DNA of 64,000 nt from Owenia fusiformis (Eukaryota; Annelida; Polychaeta; Sabellida; Oweniidae): contig CAIIXF020000007.1 of assembly GCA_903813345.2 (NCBI GenBank), forward strand, positions 2,115,730-2,179,729, written 5' to 3'. Shown piece by piece: positions 37,309-50,100 of the stretch (within the stretch, counting starts at the first letter, position 1; each line of letters begins with the position of its first letter). The notes under the pieces were generated by a model. The model made no database searches. It saw nothing but the letters and a program-made list of their open reading frames with translations, and was not told the origin of the DNA. The position numbers and the translations under genes are program-made.

Positions 37309-38907
37309 GTTATTCTTTTTCTTTTTTCTTCTTCCTCCTAACAGATTTTCTCTCCAACTATAACATCTTACTTAATCCAACTTACATGGTTAACTAAAGA
37401 CTGTATCCGGCTTTCTAGGAAATAAGGTCAAATTTTTATCTAGGTCAAAGGTCAAGAACTAGGTCAAATCTTACATTTTCAACATTCTTCATCATATCTT
37501 TGTCAATATTCTTCGTAACTCCTCATCTTTTTTTCATCGTGTAGCTTAGAAAAAGGCGAGTCAAAGATATGACATCAGAATTTTGATTACTCTTACCGAT
37601 TTTGAGATATGGCGTCCGGAAAGTAGGTCAGAACAAAAAGTTCTCCAAATTCAACATGTGAGTTATGAAATAAGTGTAGAATGATCTAAGGAATCCGAAT
37701 CTGCAACCCAAATTTGGATCAGACTTCCGGTTCGGAAGTTATGGCGTTTTGAAAGCTCAAAAATCGCTAAATTTGGTGCCTATGTTAAGTCAATGGGAAA
37801 AAAGACTTTTTCGAAGTGTAAAATACAAGATATAGACTGAGTACAGCTTAACATAATGAATGCTTATAAAAGAAGGGGACCTCAAAAGCTACATAGCTTC
37901 AAAATTTGGACACCAAAATGCCTAGGTCAAAATCAAGGTCAAATTCATAGTTTTTCCTTATTTTTACGATTCTGACACTACACTTTAATAATTTACTTCA
38001 AAATTGTGTATACAGGTAGCAAAGAGTGTGCTAATAGTGTTAGCCTTTTGCCGTTAGAAAGTATTTTGACCCACTTTTGAGATATGGTGTCCGAAAAGTA
38101 GGTCAAAATAAAAAGTTCTCCAAATTTAACATATGAGCTATGAATTAAGTATAGAATTTTCCCAGGAATCCGAATCTGCAAACCAAATTTCAATCCGACT
38201 CTCGGTTCGGAAGTAATGGCGTTTTGAAAGCTCAAAAATCACTAAATTTGGTGCCCCATGTTATGTCAATGAGAAAAAAGATTTTTTTGAAGTGTAAAAT
38301 ACCAGATATAAACTGAGTACAGCTTGACATTCTGAAAGCCTATAAAAGAAGGGGACCTCGAAGGCTATCTAGCTTTAAAATTTGGACACCAAAATGCCTA
38401 GGTCAAAATCTAGGTCAAATTCATAGTTTTTCCTTATTTTTGCGATTCTGACATTACACTTTAATGATTTGCTTAGAACTTTTGTATACAGGTAGCAAAG
38501 ACTGTGCTTATAGTGTTAGCCTTCTGCCGTCAGAAAGTATTCTGACCCACTTTTGAGATATGGTGTCTGAAAAGTAGGTCAAAATAAAAAGTTCTCCAAA
38601 TTTAACGTATGAGTTATGAATTAAGGGAAGAATTTTCTCAGGAATCAGAATCTTTAAACCAAATTTCGATCCAACTTCTGATTAGATAGTTATAGCGGTT
38701 TGAAGTCTCGAAAAGTCGATATGATGATATCCCCATGTTAAGCCAATTGAGTCGAAGATAACATTCTTAAGAGTTGTCTAAATGTCTATATTCTAGCTGA
38801 CTCAGCTTATTCTGAATGACTCAGCTTACAAGTATTTAGATGACTCAGCTTAAAAAAAGTCTGAAATCTGGAGTCTTAAATTGAACTTGTTCAATTTACA
38901 TGTCTAG
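37309..38907 (+). repeat. Satellite higher-order unit 3 (diverged, short)
   Basis: Starts with a diverged TTCTTCCTCCTAACAGATTT, contains three subrepeats and ends TCTGGAGTCTTAAATTGAAC followed by the element terminus. Confidence 0.75.
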
Positions 38908-39724
38908 TTAAATTTACTATATGGTTACAATATTCAGTTATGCAAATTAGCTAATTTGCATTAATTGTGACGTCATCAATCCATTTTTGGTTCTGAATAT
39001 CCTAGTATAGCAACATATCTATTAGAACTGAGGCCGTATGACAGAATGTGAGCATAGTTTTGTCCCTTATTTGATGAGTGGAAAATATAAGCAACATTAA
39101 AGATACAACAAATCTTCAAAATTGGATCAGAATTAACAAAATTATCCAGCTTTGGAGGCAGCTACTGTGAACGTCATTGTTTGACAATTATAAAAAGAAT
39201 ATTAAATTAACAAAAAAAAGTAACAACCATAGTTGTTTCAATCTTATTGAGTAAAAATGTGCATGTATTGAACTGAACTAATAAGTATGTGGAAAGGTTA
39301 CATGTATTTTGACTATCATTCACAGGGGTCAAAACTGTTATCTCGACCCTGTATATTAAAGATCCAATTTTATAATTTACCATGCACTTTCAATGATTCA
39401 TATAAATAGTATACATATAGTCTGATTTTTATCATATTCTTCATATTCTTGATTCTTAAAGTATCTGAAGTATAAAGCATGATTAGAAGTGAAGATGATT
39501 CATCATATGGTTTATGTAATATTTCTAACATTTCAGATGCTATGGTAACATCACTTGATAATGAGGTTTTTACATTTCACGTTCTTAAGGAGTTAAAAGA
39601 AAGTTATTCTCCCTTTGCTTTAGAGATAAATAGTCACATGAATTTGTTTAAAAAAATTATAACTTAATTTAACCCCCTCCTGACAGCCCCCATATTTGAA
39701 GATTTTGGTGAAACCTGGCAAAAT

Positions 39725-40950
39725 ACATTAATTATTAGGTTCCAGAAGCCCCGAGAAGCTATATGATGGCCCCCAGTGGCCCAAAGAATCTATACAGGGG
39801 CCCCAAGTGGCCCCCAGAAGGTATACGATGGCCCCCAGAAGCTATACAAGGGCCCACAGAAACTATAGTGTGGTCTCCAGAAGCTATATGGTGGCCCCCA
39901 GTGGCCCTCAGAAGCTAAATGATGGCCCCCAGAAGCTAATTAGTGGCCCCCAGGAGATATATGGTGGCACCCAGAAGCTATACAGGGAACCCCAGTGGCC
40001 CCAAGAAGCTATACAATGGCCCCCAGAAGCTATACAGCAGCCCCCAGAAGCTACACGATGGCCCCCAGAATCTATATGATGGCCCTTGCATAGCTTCTGG
40101 GGGCCATCGTATAGCTTCTGGGAGCCACTGTGGGCCCCTGTATAGCTTCTGGGGGCCACTATATAGCTTTTGGGGCTACTGAGGGCCACCATATAGCTTC
40201 TAGGGGCTACTGGGGGGCCCTTTATAGCTTCTGGGAGCTATTGGGGGCCACCATATAGATTCTTGGGGCCATTGTGTAGCTTCTGGGAACCACCATGTAG
40301 CTCCTGAGGGTCACTATTTAGCTTCTGGGGGCCACCGTATAGCTTCTAGGGGCTACTTGGGGCCCTTCACATCTTCTGGGAGCCATTGGGGGCCATCATA
40401 TAGATTCTTGGGGCCATCATGTAGCTTTTTGGGGCTGCTGTATAGCTTCTGGGGGCCATCGTTTAGCTTCTTGGGGCCACTGGGGTCCCCTGTATAGCTT
40501 CTGGGAGCCACCATATAGCTCCTGGGGGCCACTAATTAGCTTCTGGAGGCCATCATATAGCTTCCGAGGGCCACTGGGGGCCACCATATAGCTTCTAGAG
40601 ACCATAGTGTAGTTTCTGGGGCCCCTTGTATAGCATATGGGGGCCATAGTATAGCTTCTGGGGGCCCAGGTGTAGCTTCTGGGGGCCACCGTATAGCTTT
40701 TTGGGGCCACTGGGGGCCCCTGTATAGCTTCTGGGCGCCACCGTATAGCTCCTGGGGGCCACAGGGTTTCCTGTATAGCTTCTGGGAGCCACCGTATAGC
40801 TCCTGGGGGCCACTATTCAGCTTCTGGGGGCCAACATTTAGCTTCTTGGGAGCACAGTATAGCTTCTGGGAGCCACTTGGGGCCCCTGTATAGATTCTTG
40901 GGGCCACTGGGGGCCATCATATAGCTTCTGGGCCTGGGGGCTTCTGGAAC
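39725..40950. repeat. 21-bp minisatellite inverted about 40085
   Basis: To the left of about 40085 the unit reads GATGGCCCCCAGAAGCTATAC; to the right it reads its complement (GCTTCTGGGGGCCATCGTAT). Seven-codon periodic frames on both strands (for example 39807-40079 and 40536-40907) come from the period being a multiple of three. It forms the tip of the outer palindrome. Confidence 0.9.
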
Positions 40951-42900
40951 ATAATAATTAATGCCAGGTTTCTGGTTTCACCAAAATCTTCAAATATGGG
41001 GGCTGTCAGGGGGGGTTAAATTAATTAAGTTATAATTTTTCTAAACAAATTCATGCGACTATTTATCTCTAAAGCAAAGGGAGAATAACTTCCTTTTAAC
41101 TCATTAAGAACGTGAAATGTAAAAACCTCATTATCAAGTGATGTTACCATAGCATCTGAAATGTTAGAAATATTACATAAACCATATGATAAATCATCTT
41201 CACTTCTAATCATGCTATATACTTCAGATGCTTTAAGAATCAAGAATATGAAGAATATGATGAAAATCAGACTATAAGTATACTATTTATATGAATCATT
41301 GAAAGTGCATGGTAAATTATAAAATTGGATCTTTAATATACAGGGTTGAGATAACCGTTTTGACCCCTGTGAATGATAGTCAAAATGCATGTAACCTTTC
41401 CACATACTTATTAGATCAGTTCAATACATGCACATTTTTACTCAATAAGATTGAAACAACTATGGTTGTTACTTTTTTTGTTAATTTAATGTTCTTTTTA
41501 TAATTGTCAAACAATGACGTTCACAGTAGCTGCCTCCGAAGCTGGATAATTCTGTTAATTCTGATCCAATTTTAAAGATTTGTTGTCTCTTTAATGTTGC
41601 TTATATCTTCCACTCATCAAATAAGGGACAAAACTATGCACACATTCTGTCATACGGCCTCAGTTCTAATAGATATGTTGCTATACTACGATATTCTGAA
41701 CAAAAAATGGATTGATGACGTCACAATTAATGCAAATTAGCTAATTTGCATAACTTAAAATTGTAACCATATAGTAAATTTAATAAGGTTTAATCAGATA
41801 CCAATATCATCTCTATAGACCAAATAATGGCGAAGCTACATTGATTCAAGACTCCAAGGTAAGACGTATGTATATTATTGTCAAATAATGACATTCACGA
41901 TAGTTACATAACTTTCGTAATACTGATTCAATTTTGAATCTGTTTTCATTTTTATGTTACTTATACCTTCTACTAATAGAATAAAGGACAAAACCTTTCA
42001 GAAATCTTGCCATACGGCCTCAGTTCTAATAGATACATTGCTATAGTTGGAAATTCTGAACCAAAAATAGATTGATGACGGCATAATTTATGCAAATTAG
42101 ATAATTTGCATAATTGAATATCAGAAATTTATTGGAAATTTAATTAGGTTTAATTTGGTACCAATATCATTTCTATAGACCAAATAATGACAGAGCTACA
42201 AATGATTTAAGATACCAAGGTAAGATGTCTAAAGATGCGTAACCATGGTAACTGAATGCCGCCATAAAAGTACCATGGGACATTAGTTGGCAATGTTAAC
42301 AAATGAATTCATTAAATAGACACCCTAGGGATTACAAAAATGTATGTAACTTATTCACACCTTATGGGTGCATGGGAACCCCTTGTTCCTACTATACTAT
42401 TACTATTGCTGATCGAATTAAGGTTTTATGACCTGCCAATACTCGTTAACTACACAGGGCTATTATTTACGCAACGGAAGATCGGGGAAATTTTGACAAG
42501 GGTCACGACGATTTCCCATTTACTTCTTATAATCATGTTGTCTAAGTGTAATGTTAATATATCTACATTTGTTCCGTAAACGAGTTCCATTAGTCCCATT
42601 TATTTAACCATCATTTCAAAATCTCTTAATATTGATTTTGGCTTTACTAACGTTAGCATTGTGAATGATTCAAATAATTTTGTTTCCATAAACTTTAAAT
42701 ATGTTTACATATAGGCTTATATTTCCTAGCACTGGGCTAATTTTGCACATGCGATGACAAAACACGGAGGGATCAAATTATATTCTTCCATTTAAAAGTG
42801 TTCTTAAGGGAAGTATAACCCGTTAAAAAGCTAAGACTGTACTCATACATAACATGCCCATGCCAAGCTTTAAAAATAAAGATATGTTGATCTAACTAGG

Positions 42901-43441
42901 TTGAAAAGAAGAATATGCGATATTTTTCATGTTACTGTTCCATTGGTTTCTTACTTAATATACGAGCAGATGTACACGTCGAATGACAATACTCTTTGGG
43001 ACGATAGTAATAACCAAAATGGCAACAAATTACGAACATACAGACTGTTTAAGACACACTCTGTGGAACCCGCCCTTTATACTTGTATTAACATGTCAAG
43101 GAGCGAACGCAAAGCAATTGCCCAACTTAGAGGCGGTACACTCCCATTGAAGGTGAAACTGGACGTTATCACAATACCCCACTTCAGGATCCAGGGATCA
43201 TCGATGTCACTGTGACAATCACACTGTTGAGGACGAGATACACTTTCTTCTTCAGTGCAATTCTTATGAAGAACTTAGAACATTGTTTCTGAAATGTCTT
43301 GAAATTATGGATATTCACTCTTTTAATTATATTCTGGGATATCCTACCTATTCTAAATGTTCTTGGTATCACACGTTCGGAATGAAACGAAATATCTATC
43401 CAAACCTCATGGAACAAAACGACATATACACAACGTGTTAA
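42901..43441 (+). pseudogene. Non-LTR retrotransposon ORF2 C-terminal fragment, frameshifted
   Basis: The frame 42901-43215 contains NKLRTYRLFKTH and RSERKAIAQLRGGTLPL, typical of the C-terminal part of LINE polymerases. The following zinc-knuckle-like part (RCHCDNHTVEDEIHFLLQC) is in another frame from about 43200, and stops follow. It lies inside the duplicated block, between the conserved distal upstream region and the gene C promoter, and is absent from copy 1, so it inserted after duplication. The N-terminal half of the element is missing. Inactive remnant. Confidence 0.65.
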
Positions 43442-43954
43442 GATCTCTCAATATTCTAATTTTACAAAGGAAAGTTTGGTTAATCTAAAAAATATCTTGT
43501 TAATGAAATAAAAGGTTTACTTTAATTTTTATCTATTTTTGTTTTTTTGTCATAGTTTTTTGAATTATTTTTGTTAAATGAACCAAAATTTCCTTTGTAT
43601 TTACAATATTGAGAGGTATAAGAAAATGTTGTATATGCTGTTTTGTTCCATCAAGGTTGGGAAAAATATTGTATTTCATTCTCGAGAAAGGTAGAAAGGT
43701 AGAAAGGAACAAAAATAATTGCACTAAGATCAAAAAGTGTTAACAAAAACAGTTATAAAAAATATATATAAATAATTTTCGCATCATTTTGTTGACAATC
43801 AGTGACCATTACATAAATAAACTTTTTTTTTTACAGAATGCTATCAATAATTGGTAAAAAGAAAAAGCAATGTTGAATTCAGTTCGCCATATCGATACCA
43901 ATCCTTTAATCATAAAATCTGCATCATATTTTAAACAGTTTTAACAGCGATCTA

Positions 43955-44106
43955 ATTACAACCCCAACATTCTCATATGTTACATCCTTTACTTATTTAA
44001 CCAATATTGGGTCAACAAATCGATGTGGTACTTAATGCATCCTCGCCCGTGAGAGTGCGCAGACCCCACGTGAAACGCAATTAGGCAACACAACGGTCCG
44101 ACCATC
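43955..44106 (+). promoter_or_regulatory. Gene C promoter
   Basis: Near-identical to the gene B promoter. TATTTAA at 43994-44000, CACGTG at 44067-44072, start codon at 44107. The LINE fragment ends about 500 bp upstream, leaving this core intact. Confidence 0.55.
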
Positions 44107-47100
44107 ATGATGAAACTTGTACTCGCCTTCGCCTTGATGGCGATTGCCCACGCTTGTATTCGATCCGAGGAACCAGGCCCGGAAAAACCAAAATATGAAC
44201 CGACAGATGAGGAAATCTATATGGAGATCCAGAAGGGAATGAAAAGACCAATGGGCTTTGATGAACGTTCTTGGGGTATCATGCAGAAGAAGATTAGAGC
44301 ATGGGATTACGATGGATTTTTGGAACTGCTTGGGTTTGAGGAGAAAGATTTTTGCGTGCAAAAAACCGCGGTGTGAGTACTGGAGTATGACCTGGAGTAC
44401 ACTCCCCTCCAAACGTTTGGCAACCTTAGCTCCCTCATTGAACTACGTCTTAAAGCCTCTTTATGTTTGACTTTTTATTTACATAACCTGCGAGGAAAAT
44501 ACTTATCGTATTTATGGAAATGTAACTTGATTTCATTTTCTAAGGTTGCCAACTTATGGAGGGGAGTGTAGGTCGAAAATTGATGATACATCTGATGAAT
44601 TTTTGAAAATCGAAATTCCCATGTAAACCAATGGGAAATGGTTGGTTTGCCTCAAGTCATGTGACAGAATATTCATCCATCCGAGTTCTTGCAAAAATAG
44701 TTAGGTGGCCATGGTCAATTGAATTTGCTAATTTTATTTAATAAAATTGATACGTTCAGGTTTAAAAATGTTATAGGTCTTCAAAGTCAAAATTGCTTAA
44801 AACTCCTCCCATTGAAATAACACAGAAGACGAAAAATGATTTTCAAAAATTACTTTGAAGCTCTGTAACTTTAATATTCATAAAGTAAATTGAACACTTA
44901 GCGTACAAAAAAGTTAGACAATTCAATTTTCTACATAAAAAATATCTTTTGGTGAATCTTTTACTGGATAGATATCCTGAAAACAGATTTGCCCCGAACC
45001 CACCATTTCCCATTGGTTTACATTGGAATGACGATTTTCATAGAATTCATTGTAATTGAGGAAAAATTGGGAAAAATCACATTTCCATCAATATTATAAG
45101 TATCTTCCTCACGAATTATGTAAATAAAAGAGGAGACGCGAAAATCTTTCCTTATAAGGTCAAAATATTTCCCATGATGCAGTTCGCGGAGGAACAAATT
45201 TATACTTCCTTGTTTTCCCTCATAGGTTTAACATGGGGATTTTCACACCTATTTTTCAAACGATATATTCGTTCATATTCCCGTACAAGAGTACAGAAAA
45301 AATTATTAGAAAAGATTGATCTCTTATTAGTCTTAATATAACAGCTATTTTTTCATTGTATTGATTCATAGCGTGGTGAGAACGATGATTGAAAAGTGAG
45401 AAAATATTCCGGAAAAGAAGGTCACGTGATCAGTTGACTAGTCGCCATTTTGGAAAAAACAATTCCATTCGACTTTCAATACTTTCCTGCCAATCTTACC
45501 GCACTAAAAACTGCAACATCGATGCAACAACTGAATAAAAGTATTCATCTTCAAATTACATTTTAGCGTTACGTTGAAAACCCACAAACAACTGAGCAGT
45601 AGACCAAAGAAGACGCATCGCTATTATCTAGGTCAATCTGTTCAGTGGTCCGAAAGCAAATCTATAATACTCGTTTCCGAATTTGTTGGTCATTGTACAA
45701 TCTTTTATTGATTAAACTCGGTATACTGACAATTAAAGCAATGACAACGAAGAATACTTCCGATGGTGTCATTGTTTTATTTAGCGTGCGGGTGTAAAAA
45801 CAAAATTGCGTAATTAGTTTGATTTAGAGCTTTCGGGTCACGCAAATAGCTACGAGAAATGCATAGTGGGAAAATATTGACCAATCAAATGTTGTCCTTT
45901 TTGATTGCTTTTTCAGTACATATTTGCGAACGTTCTGATTCAAAGAGCGAACCGCGAAAGGGAGAATTGGTTTCTGAGATAGGGCTCTATTTGCGTTATT
46001 TGTTGATCACCCCCTGTATGTTGCGTTTTTATGGAATAGATTATATACTTTTGTGATTTTTAGAAAATAGTCATGACAAGGAATGATATAAGCCATTTTT
46101 CTAAAATTGAGACACTTTTTGATTGCTTAGCTACTAGAATAGTATATCTGATTCTCAATAGCTCATTGTAATCTTCTATATTCACGGTGTCCAACCCAAA
46201 CGCTCTTACATGCCGGGGCGTTTCAGAAACGTTGGAAACGTTGCAGAGCGAAATGAAATGGTAGCAAATGAAGATCCCACTATGACCGTAAGTATTGTTT
46301 CACTCGTTTCTCTTACATATCATACGTTATGTTGACATATTATGTACCATTCGATGAACAAAACCCGAAGCAAAGATCTTACTTATTCAACTTTTGCTGG
46401 TGTCTGTTATTTGCTTGATCAAAGCTCCGTAGTGTAGATCGAACGAATCTGATGTTGACGAATTGACCACAAATTACGAATTAATCATGTATTTATATGA
46501 AAATGTCAACCAAAGAGTTTGGAATGGAATATATCTCTCAAAAACGTGTTATTGAGAATAAGGCAGATTGTAACTTCCCAAACTGGTGGTGCTACACGTG
46601 CAACAAGCCGAGTTGAAGCCTACATTAGATGATGATATGTCTACATGTACGCTAAAACATAAAAATATTGACAAAAAAACAAAAAGTTTATATATGATTT
46701 AATCTTTCTTCTTTTGATGCCAGGGATACAATAGATCTTTTTTTCTCTTCCTGAATAGGAAAGTCAAGCTAATTACTCAGATGTGAGTAGGTAGTTACCA
46801 GTTTCGCCACCAGGTGGCTGATTCGGGGGAATTAACATGGCAGGGTATTACGAAATTCCCCTAAACTTGAATATGCATTAGTTTTAGTGGTTCACTTTTC
46901 ATATTACCCTTATGTATCTGATCGTTATACAGATAAAAATATGTCCAGTTAAAGAAAATATTATCTGCCCAACACAAGAAAAGATATTTCACTTTTTGTG
47001 GTTTTACAACATGGGGTCTATTGGGAATCTCCCCGACCTAGAAGTCACATTTTCAAAGAAAATTAAATTTTTAAAGTTGATAAACTCTTTTCAAAACCAG

Positions 47101-50100
47101 ATTTTTAAATGTAATTTTACATGTAGATTCCAAATATAATATCAGTTTGACTGAATTGTGTATTTTTAATGACGTAAATCAAGATTATTTCTACTCTCAT
47201 CTGGGATATTCCTAAGCATATTTAGACTAAGATTAGTACTGCAGCGTTTCCAGTTCATTGTGTTAACCAGATCGCAGCGTTTCTTGAATATGAGAATGTC
47301 ATCATTTTTAAGACTGGATTTTCGGTCATTAAATAACAATTACGATAATGTATGGTGCGTTGAAACTTCGGAATTTGACCAAAATATACTCTGGTGCTCT
47401 AATCTTCACTCAACTAATCACATGCCTGACAAATACGTTTATGAATTTTGATAAGTACTGCTTCGTACAGCTCTTCCTAATTGTTTCAAACGTAAACAGC
47501 CAGCCAAGTACAAAATGAATATCACACCCATCGAATGGTATACTCGAAATAAGTAACACGTACCCATCATTCCCACCCGTCATTTTTCCTACTCCGGAGC
47601 GTTTCTTTGTTTAGTTTCAGTAATGAAACGCTCAGTCGTGCATGTAAGAGCGTTTGCGTTGGACACCGTGATATTGGGCTTATACATTTTCCAAGTCTAA
47701 CTAGTACAAGCCCTTGTGTTATAGATAAGGGTCCACGGTCTTAAGCAATACTAGCACTCTTAAAAAGTATAACTTGGATTTCCTTATATTGAGAAATTGT
47801 ACTACTCATTTTAAGTCAAAAATTACTTAAATAATCTTGAACTACTGAATAATTTTTAAGTAATTTTTAAGTAATTCATTTATGGTGAATTTACTAATGC
47901 AAGGAGACAAATTGAAATACTTACTGTAGTAATTGTAATACTCATTTACATAAATAAGCAATTAAAAAACTCAAAATGACAATATAAGTAAAACCTAAGT
48001 AAAATGAAGTAAAACTAAGTATTTATCTTTAAGTAATTTTTATACTCGGGAAATATTTGGGAAATACTCAAGTAATTCATTTTTAAGAGTGAGCCTTCCC
48101 TCTTGGCCTACATTTATAGTGTATCCTATTGTATACCTGACCATATTATATTATTACGTTGACATTTTTATGTTCATCATTATATATCCCTTGATTTTCA
48201 TTATATTTCAGACGAGGTGGCAATTATGCCATTCAATTCGCATTCCTGGACTTTGCAGGTAATCCGTATCAGAACTTTTCTTATGTGTGAGTACTATATT
48301 AATTATATCAGATGTTAAAATGTTTATGCAATCTCTCGGGCCTTTGCTAAAGAAAGTCCTAGTTCCAGATATTAGGCCACATATGTTCATGTTGGATATG
48401 ATCAAATCACTGATCATTCGCAAGAATGAAAAGAGTTATCTTTTACTAAATTTATATAGTCTGTACGAGTATAGTCAATGGAGTTTATACATTATAGTCA
48501 TTCGAGTGTTTATGTTAAATGTATATATCTGTTTTAATTAATTCTGTTTTGATACACGTGTAGATGATATTTAAAAAATAATCAAGAAAAGTTATATACT
48601 GACCACAGACAGAAAAATGAGCAACTACATAGCTAGGAAAACCGGTCTCATCACAAAAAGTAAAAATGTGCTACAGAGCCAAGAATGTGCCCTAGATAAA
48701 GAGGAAAATGTGCTAAATTTAAATCTGACTTTTTGTCTGTATCTGCAGGGAAAAAATGTTAAGACATAAGCTATGGCTCATTTGAAAGGTCTCTTTGTGC
48801 TTTTTAAGATAAACGAAAATATTGAAAATGACTGATATGACCCCTTTTCCCATGGCCTGGCTCAAATATTGACCATTTGATAATCAAGCACAAAAGTGAT
48901 TTTGTAGATCATCCATATTTCTTATTTTAGAAATCCAAGAACCCAAATGCTTGAAGGTTTTCTACCAGATATTACTCAGAAAGCATGTGACTTTTGTGGA
49001 GCAACATGTGGCATGAGGAATATTGGAATGAGACCCGATCGATGCTTCGACGAGATGGAACTCACTGGTTCAGGTAATAATACATTTGTTGTAAATGCTA
49101 CCTAAACCTAGTATTCAATGGTGTCCACTTGATTATAAAGACGTTACGGGTCTATATCCAAATGGAAAAACACTAATATAAGGGCTTTTAGGTATAATGC
49201 AGTTATCCCCCATAATTCACTCAAATACTGTCACCATGTTAACAATACCATGATTTGTGTGCCCAGTTTTGTGTGCCCAGTTTTGACGTAAAGATGATTA
49301 CTAGTTCGTTAAAAGGATTCGACTGTTATATGCTCTCTTTAAAACCCATGGTCTACATTATCAAGCCTTGTTAACGAATCTTAACTCCGTTTGATGAATG
49401 CCTCGAATTTGACATAATTCTGAAGTTCTCAATGCAAAATTGATGATGCAAAATTTTCAAAAGTCAGTAAGTTATCTTGATTAAGATTGTGCCATGGCTA
49501 TGGCATTGTTACTGTCGATTAATCAAACACATGATCATGAATCACTCTCTAGAATCGAACCCAACATTATTATGAAGTCAATATCAAAATATTGTCGCTA
49601 GTTTACACAAAGGATAGCCCTTGGTAAGAAAAGAAAATGTGAATAAACAGGTATTTGGAAATCGGATTACAAATCAGTAAATACCATTTCATAACAAGTG
49701 CATTTTAAGTGTATGTGAACCCTTGCCATTTGGACCAAACTCCTCGTGTTCATGTAACCGCCAGACAAACGATAATAAGTGAACGAAAAATATATAAAAA
49801 GAGCCAGTAGACATTGTTGTTCTAAATTAGAGTTTGGTGCACACTCTATTACAAACCAGGGCATGTGAAGAAATAAATTTTGGTCATTAAATTCATTTCA
49901 TAACAAACTCTTTTAGGTGGTACTTGTTTTTATAATGAACATTCATGATTACTTGTATATTATATTATATTATATTATATTATTACCACCTTGCCGGACC
50001 AGTTCTAGTGGTTTTTAGTGCTAGTTAGAAGGCATTCATTTTACTTTATCAACCTGAGCAATATGTGACGTCATAGTGGCGGCTAATATAGTCGGTCAAG

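Larger units (their letters stand above)
27679..38907 (+). mobile_element. 11.2-kb satellite-bearing insertion inside the left arm
   Basis: It interrupts CCTTATTA/AATTTACTATATGG; the mirrored right arm at about 41772-41795 shows the empty sequence CCTTATTAAATTTACTATAT. TTA is duplicated at 27676-27678 and 38908-38910. The insert starts GACTCCAGAT followed by its own complement (a small hairpin; the first 50 or so bases are present twice) and ends TTCAATTTACATGTCTAG. Its body is about three higher-order units of AGGTCAAA-rich satellite: unit 1 (27679-29961 plus 33825-34478), unit 2 (34479-37308) and a diverged unit 3 (37309-38907). No enzyme coding seen. Confidence 0.72.
27047..42400. mobile_element. 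Outer element of a 15.4-kb nested palindrome
   Basis: The left arm (27047-27678, resuming at 38911-40083) and right arm (40087-42400) are reverse complements. The outer ends read ATAGTATAGTAGGAACAAGG and its complement. Both arms share, in mirrored order, CATGGTTACGCATCTTTAGA, TATTTGGTCTATAGA, TGCAAATTAGCTAATTTGCA and a short open frame. The centre (about 40085) is a 21-bp minisatellite in opposing orientation. The left arm is interrupted by a second element (27679-38907); the right arm retains the uninterrupted site. It sits between genes B and C, with its right end abutting the duplicated block. No transposase seen. Confidence 0.82.

Noticed and set aside
28007-38235. Recurring minus-strand frames starting MSFQNAITSE or similar
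   Set aside because: They recur only because the 480-bp satellite subrepeat recurs. Copies differ by frame breaks and have no recognised motif.
39807-40907. Several frames with GPQKLY or APRSYT repeats
   Set aside because: These are products of the 21-bp minisatellite at the tip of the palindrome, not genes.
39479-41243. Conserved small gene in both palindrome arms
   Set aside because: The differences counted between the two copies are all amino-acid changing, so there is no sign of protein constraint.
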